Shown here: piece by piece, positions 57,474 to 64,000 of the stretch
How the letters are laid out: each line of letters opens with the position of its first letter
Position numbering within the stretch: the stretch's first letter is position 1
NCBI GenBank assembly: GCA_903994365.1
Contig: CAJEXL010000007.1
Span: forward strand, 1-64,000
Origin: an uncultured Chlorobiaceae bacterium
GTDB taxonomy: Bacteria > Bacteroidota > Chlorobiia > Chlorobiales > Chlorobiaceae
Direction of reading: 5' to 3'
DNA length: 64,000 bases
Made by a program: the position numbers and the translations under genes
Notes under the pieces: model-generated
Database searches by the model: none
Told to the model about the DNA's origin: nothing
The model's input: the letters and a program-made list of their open reading frames with translations, nothing else

Positions 57474-58229
57474 TCAAAATCGCACAGCAATACCTCTTTC
57501 CCTGAGGTACTCTTTTGCTTCAAGAATTGAGTGTTGCCGGAAGTGAAAAATTGATGCGGCGAGTGCTGCGTCAGCGCAACCTTTGGTAAACCCTTCATAG
57601 AGGTGCTCCAGATTACCGGCGCCTCCGGATGCAATCACCGGAATATGGACGGAGGTTGAGACTCTGCGGAGAATTTCGTTATCGTACCCCTCTTTGGTAC
57701 CATCACGATCCATGCTGGTCAGGAGAATTTCTCCAGCGCCAAGTTCCTGCACCTTGTGTGCCCATTCAATTGCTTCATAAGGGGTTGTTTTTTTCCCCGA
57801 ATGGGTATGCACCATGTAGTCGTTTCCTATTTTCTTGATGTCAATGGCAACTACAACGGCCTGTGAACCGTACTTTTCGGCAATGCGGGTAATCAGAGAG
57901 GGGTCATTGACGGCGGCAGTATTGACAGACACCTTGTCAGCACCGTGCAGAAAAACCTCCTTCGCCCGTTCAACGGAGCTGATGCCGCCCCCCACCGTGA
58001 GGGGGATAAAGACTTCCCCTGAGACCTTCAGCACCTCCTCAAGCGTTGTTTTGCGGGATTCAAGTGATGCTGAAATATCAAGAAAAACAAGCTCGTCAGC
58101 CAGTTCATTATTATAAAATCTCGCCTGTTCGAGGATGGAACCCGCATCCCTCAACCCCTCAAAGTTTATTCCTTTTACAACTCTTCCGTCTCGCACATCA
58201 AGACAGGGGATGATTCGTTTTGCTAACAT
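57474..58229 (-). CDS. hisF: Imidazole glycerol phosphate synthase subunit HisF
   Basis: About 251 residues. [20 protein letters not shown] (catalytic Asp), [13 protein letters not shown] [30 protein letters not shown] and [13 protein letters not shown] are conserved. It works with HisH, which is not nearby. The start is ATG 58229; a longer frame to 58286 is not family-like. Confidence 0.95.
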   Translation of the reverse strand: MLAKRIIPCLDVRDGRVVKGINFEGLRDAGSILEQARFYNNELADELVFLDISASLESRKTTLEEVLKVSGEVFIPLTVGGGISSVERAKEVFLHGADKVSVNTAAVNDPSLITRIAEKYGSQAVVVAIDIKKIGNDYMVHTHSGKKTTPYEAIEWAHKVQELGAGEILLTSMDRDGTKEGYDNEILRRVSTSVHIPVIASGGAGNLEHLYEGFTKGCADAALAASIFHFRQHSILEAKEYLRERGIAVRF

Positions 58230-58356
58230 GACGTGTGTAGAGATGATGTGTTTACCGCTGTGCCTGGCACCGGTGTTCAGGTGCATTCTGCTCTGACAGC
58301 TATTTTTTTATATTGCCAATGTAAGCATTTAAAAAATATTAATGTGAGAGTACAAG

Positions 58357-58869
58357 ATGGCAAAAAATCCGAAACCGCCTGGTGTGGCGATATGGGTATT
58401 GGTAACTCTTCTTTGGGGAACGGTGTTTTACTGGACATCGATTTTCATGTTGCAACTCTCCTCGGTCAGGCTGGGAGAGGGTACTTTTCACCCTTCAGAC
58501 AAAGAAATGTGGAGTGTTTATGGCATTCAGGTTGTGGTGCTTATTCTCTTTGCGTTTGTTGCCATGGCCGTCAGGGGAGCCCTTGACCCTGGAAACAGAA
58601 AACAGATTCAGCGGTGGCAGAATATTTCGGAAGGAAAGGGGGAGAAGATCTTTATCTCTTTTGCCGGAAGTCTTGCAACCAGTTTTTTCTTTACCGCCCT
58701 TACGGCGTTGACCTTTCTTGGCAGCTCGAACTTTCTTGGTCTTGCGGTGACTTTTACCCTGCCGGTTATTTTGCTTGCCGCACTTTTTAATGTTGCAGCA
58801 GGTATAGCAGCATCACTGATTGTTGGCTTTATTTTTTTGATTGCAAAGGTGGGCCGAAAGCGTGCTTGA
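58357..58869 (+). CDS. Hypothetical four-helix membrane protein
   Basis: 170 residues, not recognised. Membrane segments at about 11-34 (AIWVLVTLLWGTVFYWTSIF), 54-72 (GIQVVVLILFAFVAMAV), 100-120 and 125-165. A polar loop (LDPGNRKQIQRWQNISEGKG) lies between. It stands alone, convergent with the tRNA gene. Confidence 0.55.
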   Translation: MAKNPKPPGVAIWVLVTLLWGTVFYWTSIFMLQLSSVRLGEGTFHPSDKEMWSVYGIQVVVLILFAFVAMAVRGALDPGNRKQIQRWQNISEGKGEKIFISFAGSLATSFFFTALTALTFLGSSNFLGLAVTFTLPVILLAALFNVAAGIAASLIVGFIFLIAKVGRKRA

Positions 58870-58902
58870 AGAGTATGGGTTGTCGTTGTGAGGCTGGAAA
58901 TA

Positions 58903-58933
58903 AAAAAAGCACATCATCGCAATGTGCTTTTTT
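58903..58933 (-). terminator. Terminator of tRNA-Ala
   Basis: A 12-bp stem (AAAAAAGCACAT with ATGTGCTTTTTT) with a seven-base loop lies six bases past the tRNA 3' end on the minus strand and ends in T residues. Confidence 0.8.
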
Positions 58934-58938
58934 ATCTG

Positions 58939-59011
58939 TGGAGCTAAGGAGACTCGAACTCCTGACCCTTTGCATGCCATGCAAATGCTCTACCAACTGA
59001 GCTATAGCCCC
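58939..59011 (-). tRNA. tRNA-Ala, anticodon GGC
   Basis: 73 bases, cloverleaf complete on the minus strand: GGGGCTA acceptor arm, TAGCTCAGTTGGTAGAGC D arm, anticodon stem TTTGC/GCAAA with loop ATGGCAT (anticodon GGC), and the GTTCGAGTC T loop. The 3' CCA is not encoded. Confidence 0.93.
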
Positions 59012-59110
59012 GTGTCCAGAGGACTAATTAAAAGAAAAAAAAGTTGTTTTTCCAACTACTTTTGTCGTTTCTTTCGGATGGAAGCTGTTATTAATGCAAA
59101 ATAAGCTGTT

Positions 59111-59992
59111 ATGTCTTTGTTGTTTGTTATCAAGGAAGGTTTTTCAAGTATTGGGCGGGCAAAATTACCAGCCGCTATTACCGTTACAATAAGTTTTTTC
59201 GCTCTTGTGCTCCTTGCTCTCTTTAGCACGGTATCTCTCAGTTTTATGGATGTTATCCAGGAGATTCGGAGCAGGGTTGAGCTTGAGGTTTTTCTCGGTG
59301 AATCAATCTCTGATCCCGATGCGATGAATATGACAGCGCACCTTAAAAGTTTTGAGGGGGTGCGGGAGGCTGTTTATGTTACCAGGGATGAGGCGGCGCG
59401 AACCTTTACGCATGACTTTGGAGAGGATATTGTCAGGATTCTGGGCTCAAACCCGCTGCCGAGGTCGATCAAGCTGAAGTTTCTGCCTGACTATGCGAGC
59501 CCGGAACGTCTTGAGCAAATTGTTCCGGAGATACGTGCCATCACTCAGGATGTTGATATTCGGTATAATCAGACATTTCTTGGCCAGGTTGAGCAGAATG
59601 CGCGGTTGTTTACGTTGGTCACCGGAGCCATTGGTATTTTGATTTCAGTTGCCACTATTGTACTGATTGGCTACACCATTCGGCTTGCCATGTATTCGCG
59701 GAAAGAGAAGATCAGAACCATGCGTCTGGTCGGTGCAACGGCCTGGTTTATAGGGGCTCCTTATATTATCGAGGGGGCGATTCAGGGATTGCTTGCTGGA
59801 GCGCTCGCAGCCGGAGCGGTTTATCTGCTGTTTGATCAACTGCTTTTCACCTATGAGCCAACTCTTTATCAAGTGGTACAATCTTCCGCGCTGCTTGTCT
59901 ATCCAGCAACGGTTGTGCTTGGTCTCTGCCTCGGTATTTTCGGCAGCGCACTCTCGGTGAGCAAATATCTCAGGGCTGCTTCGAAACGGTAA
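59111..59992 (+). CDS. ftsX: Cell division protein FtsX
   Basis: 293 residues. One N-terminal helix (PAAITVTISFFALVLLALFS), an extracytoplasmic loop with FEGVREAVYVTRDEA and NPLPRSIKLKF, then three C-terminal helices with KEKIRTMRLVGATAWFI. It works with the ATPase FtsE to activate septal hydrolases; ftsE is not adjacent. Convergent with nfo, seven bases apart. Confidence 0.92.
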   Translation: MSLLFVIKEGFSSIGRAKLPAAITVTISFFALVLLALFSTVSLSFMDVIQEIRSRVELEVFLGESISDPDAMNMTAHLKSFEGVREAVYVTRDEAARTFTHDFGEDIVRILGSNPLPRSIKLKFLPDYASPERLEQIVPEIRAITQDVDIRYNQTFLGQVEQNARLFTLVTGAIGILISVATIVLIGYTIRLAMYSRKEKIRTMRLVGATAWFIGAPYIIEGAIQGLLAGALAAGAVYLLFDQLLFTYEPTLYQVVQSSALLVYPATVVLGLCLGIFGSALSVSKYLRAASKR

Positions 59993-59999
59993 TCACCAG

Positions 60000-60842
60000 C
60001 TACCCCTCAAGTGAGTAGAGAAGGCTGATCTCTGAACTCCAGGCATCGGAGTCGGGAGTTTCAAGGATCAGCGGAATCTCTTCACAGGCAGGGTTGTGCA
60101 TGATGTATGAGAATACCTCCATTCCAATTGTTCCTTTCCCAATGCTTGCATGGCGGTCAACTCGGCTGCCGAGTGGCTGCATGGCATCGTTGAGGTGCAT
60201 TCCCCGGAGGTAGTTGAGTCCCACAATCCGGTTGAACTCATTGAAGGTGAACTCTGCGGCTTCGGTGGTTTGTAAATCGTAACCGCTGGCGAAGAGGTGG
60301 CAGGTGTCGAGGCATATCCCGACTCTTGTTTTATCTTCAATCCGCTCAATCAGAAAGGCCAGTTGTTCAAACTGGTTACCAAGATTGCTGCCCTGTCCGG
60401 CGGTGTTTTCAATGACGGCCGTCACCCCCTTGGTGGCATTGAGCGAGATATTGATTGATTCAGCAATCAGTTGCAGGCACTTATCCTCAGCAATCTCTTT
60501 CAGATGACTGCCCGGATGAAAATTCAGCATAAGCAGCCCAAGCTCCTCTACTCGCTGCATCTCTTCCACAAAAGCTTCGCGTGCACGATGGAGCTTGTCG
60601 GGGTCAGGACTGCCGAGGTTGATGAGATAGCTGTCGTGAGGCAGGATGTGTTCAGGTTTGAATCCGCCATCGCTGCAATTTTTCTGGAATGCATCAATTG
60701 ATGAGGTTGTCAGCTTTGGGGCTTTCCACTGTCGCTGATTTTTTGTAAAGAGTGCAAATGCTTTTGCCCCGATGGCTGCGGCATGAAGCGGGGCATTTTC
60801 AACTCCTCCGCCGGTACTGACATGTGCTCCAACCCGTTTCAT
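60000..60842 (-). CDS. nfo: Deoxyribonuclease IV (endonuclease IV)
   Basis: 280 residues. The AP-endonuclease family-2 signatures are present: [63 protein letters not shown] (zinc His/Asp) and LILETPD. It cuts at abasic sites in base excision repair. Confidence 0.95.
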   Translation of the reverse strand: MKRVGAHVSTGGGVENAPLHAAAIGAKAFALFTKNQRQWKAPKLTTSSIDAFQKNCSDGGFKPEHILPHDSYLINLGSPDPDKLHRAREAFVEEMQRVEELGLLMLNFHPGSHLKEIAEDKCLQLIAESINISLNATKGVTAVIENTAGQGSNLGNQFEQLAFLIERIEDKTRVGICLDTCHLFASGYDLQTTEAAEFTFNEFNRIVGLNYLRGMHLNDAMQPLGSRVDRHASIGKGTIGMEVFSYIMHNPACEEIPLILETPDSDAWSSEISLLYSLEG

Positions 60843-60855
60843 AAGAGAATTACAG

Positions 60856-61881
60856 TTAATCGGTTGTATTGAAATTTTTTGCCTGTCCGTCGGTAAGGTT
60901 CATCGTTTCGCGAACGGTAAAAGGGCTGCCTTTAGTGGATGATGTAGAGAGCATCTCTCCAAGCAGGCCAGTCGAAAAAAGCTGGACGCCAAGAATAAGC
61001 AGCAGAATGCCGAGAAAAAGAATCGGGCGGTTGCTCACTGGTTTATTGAGCAGAATTTTATCGAGAGTGACATAGAGGCTGATGAGAAAGCCAAAGAGAA
61101 AGCTTGTGAGGCCAGCCATGCCAAAAAAATGCATCGGGCGGCGAAGATATCGTGTGATGAAGAGCACCGAAAGGAAATCGAGCAGTCCTGAAAAAAACCT
61201 TGAAGCACCATATTTGGTTGTGCCGAATTTTCTGGCGTGGTGCTTCACCGGCAGTTCGGTAATCCTGAACCCCATCCACTGGGCGAGTACCGGAATGTAG
61301 CGGTGCATGTCGCCATGCAGCTCAAGCCGACGGGTCACCTCTTTGCGGTACACCTTCAGGCCGCAGTTGAAGTCGTGAATGGTGATGCCGCTAAAAAGAC
61401 GGGTTACGCCATTGAAAAGCTTTGAAGGAATTGTTTTGGAGAGTGGATCCTTGCGGTGCTGTTTCCATCCACTGACCAGATCATACCCCTCTTGCAGCTT
61501 TTTGATCATCTCCTTTATGGCATAGGGGTCATCCTGCATGTCGGCATCAATGGTGCAGACATAGTTGCCCGTGGCTGCCATGAACCCTGCGGAGAGTGCG
61601 GCGGTTTTTCCGAAATTTCTCTGAAAGGAGATGAGGCGAAGCTCTGGCCTTGAGGGAATCATGCTGCCGATCAGGGTAGATGAATCGTCGGTGGAGCCAT
61701 CGTCAACCATGATAATTTCAAACGCAAACGGCTTCTGAAAGAGGGCGTGCAACTCCTTTTCGCCCATGGCGGTATAAAGTTGCTCGAGCAGCTCAGGAAG
61801 CGATTCCCGTTCATTGAAGAGCGGAACGACGATTGAAAGTTGACAGTTGATCGTTGACAATGGACAAGAGATAATGAGCAA
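60856..61881 (-). CDS. Glycosyltransferase family 2, polyprenyl-phosphate type
   Basis: About 341 residues. The GT-A domain has [37 protein letters not shown] (D-x-D type) and the [13 protein letters not shown] segment. Two C-terminal helices near residues 235-260 and 270-290 anchor it in the membrane, as in DPM1/GtrB-type enzymes. It probably transfers a sugar to undecaprenyl phosphate. No ATG precedes the core. The start must be TTG (61881 or 61860), and the first residues ([12 protein letters not shown]) come from a repeat-like tract. Confidence 0.82.
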   Translation of the reverse strand: MLIISCPLSTINCQLSIVVPLFNERESLPELLEQLYTAMGEKELHALFQKPFAFEIIMVDDGSTDDSSTLIGSMIPSRPELRLISFQRNFGKTAALSAGFMAATGNYVCTIDADMQDDPYAIKEMIKKLQEGYDLVSGWKQHRKDPLSKTIPSKLFNGVTRLFSGITIHDFNCGLKVYRKEVTRRLELHGDMHRYIPVLAQWMGFRITELPVKHHARKFGTTKYGASRFFSGLLDFLSVLFITRYLRRPMHFFGMAGLTSFLFGFLISLYVTLDKILLNKPVSNRPILFLGILLLILGVQLFSTGLLGEMLSTSSTKGSPFTVRETMNLTDGQAKNFNTTD

Positions 61882-61929
61882 AAGGAAACAGAGAGAGGAA
61901 AGGTAAGGAGTAGAGGGGGCAAAGCCAAA

Positions 61930-62601
61930 CTATACGCCTCTTCTTGAGGGATCCCAGAGGTATTTATGGAGTTGGAGCTGGAGTCTTGCCCGGAGGCGGT
62001 CGCGGAGCATCCATTCGGCAAGTTCGGCAGGATCAAGTTTGCCGAATGCGACTCCCATCATGATGGTGAACGATTCGGTCAAGCGATGTTCATGCAGAAG
62101 CGATGTCGCCCACTCATAATCCTCTTTTCCTGCAATAACGATTTTGAATTCAAATGAGTGGCGGCGGGAAGGTTCCGCTTCAAGCGCAAGGCGGATGTTA
62201 TCGGGATTGTTGTGTTGTGCCACTCCGGATGATGGGGGTTTGATATCAATAATTTTATGGACCCGTTTATCAACCTTTTCGACAGAGATAAATCCTCCTG
62301 TTTCAAGCAGTACTTTCTGATTGAGATCGCAGAGTTGTGTCATCAGCGGGTAAACTGCTGGCTGCAGCAGTGGTTCGCCTCCGGTGATTTCGATAAAGGG
62401 GGCCTGAAAAGTGAGTGCTCTCTGCATAATCTCCTCTCTCTCAAGCTCGACTCCCTTCTCTTCAGCATAGGCGGTGTCGCAACCCGCACAGCCGTGGCCG
62501 CAGCCCGCAAGCCGAATGAAGGCGCAGGGCCAGCCAGCAAAGGATCCCTCTCCCTGAATGGAGTGAAAAATTTCGCTGATCGCGAGAGTGTTGGCGCTCA
62601 T
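61930..62601 (-). CDS. queE: 7-carboxy-7-deazaguanine synthase
   Basis: 223 residues. Radical SAM ligands Cys34, Cys38, Cys41 in GCGHGCAGCDTAYA, the EIFHSIQGEGSFAG start and ITGGEPLLQP are typical. It makes CDG for queuosine synthesis. The ATG start overlaps the purN stop by four bases, so purN-queE are coupled. Confidence 0.93.
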   Translation of the reverse strand: MSANTLAISEIFHSIQGEGSFAGWPCAFIRLAGCGHGCAGCDTAYAEEKGVELEREEIMQRALTFQAPFIEITGGEPLLQPAVYPLMTQLCDLNQKVLLETGGFISVEKVDKRVHKIIDIKPPSSGVAQHNNPDNIRLALEAEPSRRHSFEFKIVIAGKEDYEWATSLLHEHRLTESFTIMMGVAFGKLDPAELAEWMLRDRLRARLQLQLHKYLWDPSRRGV

Positions 62602-63209
62602 GATCTCTGCAAGGTAAGCAGCTTTTCCAGAGCATCAGGATAAAGCGCATGTTCGCATTCCAGTACCCTCGCGGCAAGAGTCTCCGGTGTATCATCTGGC
62701 AAAACCGGCACGGTTCGCTGAAGCAGAATCTCTCCTTTGTCATACTCCTCATTGACAAAATGCACTGTCGCTCCCGTTTTGGCTTCACCTGCCTCAAGCA
62801 CAGCGGTATGAACATGTATGCCATACATCCCCTCACCACCGAATTTCGGCAGAAGAGCAGGATGGATGTTGAGCATTCTGTCCGGAAATGCCGCGACAAC
62901 CGCCTCCGGCACTTTGCGCATATAACCGGCCAGAAGAATAATATCGATCTGATGCTCTTTCAGGCGTTCAACCATTGCCACAGCAAACTCGTCAAAGGAG
63001 GCGAACTGTTTTTCGGTGATATGTGCCGTTGCAATGCCGTTCTGTTCTGCAAACTCCATGGCTCCGCACCGGGCGCGGTTCGACAGGCAGAGAGCTATCT
63101 CCGCTTGTAGCAGCCTCTTGCTGATCGCCTCAAAGAGCGCCTTAAAATTGCTGCCGCTGCCGGAGCAGAAGACTGCGATGCGGGTTTTGTTGATTGTCAT
63201 ATTGGTCAT
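62598..63209 (-). CDS. purN: Phosphoribosylglycinamide formyltransferase
   Basis: 203 residues. IAVFCSGSGSNFKAL, LLAGYMRKVP, MLNIHPALLPKFGG (catalytic Asn/His) and TGATVHFVNEEYDKG are conserved. It formylates GAR in purine synthesis. A CAGGAAATAAGAC ribosome region supports the ATG at 63209. Confidence 0.95.
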   Translation of the reverse strand: MTNMTINKTRIAVFCSGSGSNFKALFEAISKRLLQAEIALCLSNRARCGAMEFAEQNGIATAHITEKQFASFDEFAVAMVERLKEHQIDIILLAGYMRKVPEAVVAAFPDRMLNIHPALLPKFGGEGMYGIHVHTAVLEAGEAKTGATVHFVNEEYDKGEILLQRTVPVLPDDTPETLAARVLECEHALYPDALEKLLTLQRS

Positions 63210-63467
63210 GGTCTTATTTCCTGATTTTATTATAAGTTCGATCCATTTCCAAGTTTTTTGGTTTTTCGAGGATTTCTCTCAGGGGCGTGCTCTTGCTTGA
63301 TGTGGTCTCCATTTCTCCGTTTCAGTTCTCATTTTTCATAGTATTGGTGGAATTATCCGTACCTTTCCCGTAAGTCTTGCCCACCCCATTATTTTTAACG
63401 ATGTGGATTTTTCCTTAGTTTCCAGAGCATATACTGCGTGGCTTGGAAAATACAAAGAGAGGTACTT

Positions 63468-63728
63468 ATGCCGTTAATAAGTGAGTTTTTTGGGATAAAA
63501 ATTAATATGTATTGGCAAGAGCACAATCCACCACGTTTTCATGCTGAATACAATGGATTACATGCAGAAGTAGATGTCAATAACGTTGTAATATTGAAAG
63601 GGGCGTTACCTTTCAAACAATTGAAACTTGTGCTGGCTTGGTGTGAGTTGCATAAAGATGAGTTGCTCTATAATTGTCATCTTGCAGAAACTCATGGAAA
63701 ATTGATAACAATAAATCCATTACAATGA
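63468..63728 (+). CDS. DUF4160 protein, possible toxin-antitoxin partner
   Basis: 86 residues. MPLISEFFGIKINMYWQEHN and PPRFHAEYNGLHAEVDV are the DUF4160 pattern, with the usual LAWCELHKDELL tail. The start at 63468 follows GAGAGG. It is followed eight bases later by a DUF2442 gene; such pairs are recurrent and are suspected TA modules, but the role is unproven. Confidence 0.75.
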   Translation: MPLISEFFGIKINMYWQEHNPPRFHAEYNGLHAEVDVNNVVILKGALPFKQLKLVLAWCELHKDELLYNCHLAETHGKLITINPLQ

Positions 63729-63736
63729 GGTGAGCT

Positions 63737-64000
63737 ATGGTGCATACCATTATTCAGGTACTCCCAACCGATGATTATAAGGTATATCTGTACTTCGCTC
63801 ATGGTGAAATCAAGCTATATGATGCTACAGAAATTCTTGAGCATGGCGTTTTCAGGGTACTGAAGGACAAGAAAATATTTGCAGAGAGCTGTACTGTTCT
63901 GAATAATACATTGGCATGGGATGTCAAGGGGAATTTTGATCCTTATGAATGTCTGGATTTGGATCCGGGAGTGCTTTATGAAAAGTCAATAAGAGTTGAG
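63737..64000 (+). CDS. DUF2442 protein, runs off the window end
   Basis: At least 88 residues with no stop before 64000. MVHTIIQVLPTDDYKVYLYF, the IKLYDATEILE strand and AWDVKGNFDPYECLDLDP are typical of DUF2442 (DNA-binding-like, about 90 residues), so only the last few codons are missing. The GAGGTGAGCT ribosome region precedes the ATG. It pairs with DUF4160 upstream. Confidence 0.72.
   Translation, partial: MVHTIIQVLPTDDYKVYLYFAHGEIKLYDATEILEHGVFRVLKDKKIFAESCTVLNNTLAWDVKGNFDPYECLDLDPGVLYEKSIRVE

Noticed and set aside
58922..59104. Plus-strand frame reading GAKETRTPDPLHAM...
   Set aside because: It is the antisense of the tRNA-Ala gene; this kind of false protein is a frequent annotation artefact.
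1..64000. CRISPR array, insertion sequence, rRNA operon or replication origin
   Set aside because: No regularly spaced repeats, transposase motifs, rRNA sequence or DnaA-box cluster were seen.

Overview
The window looks like chromosome of a green sulfur bacterium (Chlorobiaceae). Support comes from a (bacterio)chlorophyll synthase of the BchG/ChlG type, a PucC-like BCD-family carrier, anaerobic HemN, fragments of a sox thiosulfate-oxidation locus in the Chlorobium style (soxJ, soxB, soxW), a stand-alone C-terminal half of CarB, and compact gene packing in which convergent genes share stop codons. The species is not named here. Loss of the sox genes would fit a lineage that does not use thiosulfate.

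Layout. Positions 1-5744 are a type I restriction-modification/defence locus: a DUF1016 PD-(D/E)XK nuclease gene (with an inverted segment), hsdS, an orphan DUF2281 antitoxin, an XRE-ImmA/IrrE protein and a frameshifted hsdR; hsdM would lie to the left. Positions 5.7-28.9 kb are mostly housekeeping genes: recN, tatA, psd, tilS, rnhA, rpmB, bchG, trpD, an M24 peptidase, cutA, holB, ilvE, a phosphofructokinase, an ABC permease, ispF, pyrD, glucan phosphorylase, a ferritin-like protein and carB (C-terminal section). Positions 28.9-34.65 kb are gene-poor and look A+T-rich. They hold a PAS/GAF hybrid sensor kinase, an OmpR-type regulator, a small peptide gene with a double-glycine motif, and debris. 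From 34.65 to 50 kb come ribBA, glyA, dnaG, an ExbB-ExbD-ExbD-TonB operon, argD, a type II NADH dehydrogenase, purE, hemN, a Gfo/Idh oxidoreductase and a Gdx/SugE exporter.

At 49.4-51.0 kb soxW is intact, but soxB and soxJ survive only as terminal pieces fused out of frame. This is the scar of a deletion that removed the middle of a soxJXYZAKBW-type cluster. Beyond it lie the BCD-family carrier behind a terminator-like leader hairpin, a radical SAM protein, a DUF4405 / response regulator / sensor kinase operon, ppk2, hisF, tRNA-Ala(GGC), ftsX, nfo, a GT2 glycosyltransferase, queE and purN. The right edge carries a DUF4160-DUF2442 pair.

No insertion sequence, rRNA operon, CRISPR array or replication origin was seen. 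The most notable points are the sox deletion scar, the inverted nuclease segment at the left edge, the DNA primase lacking most of its zinc ligands, and the small GG-motif peptide gene.
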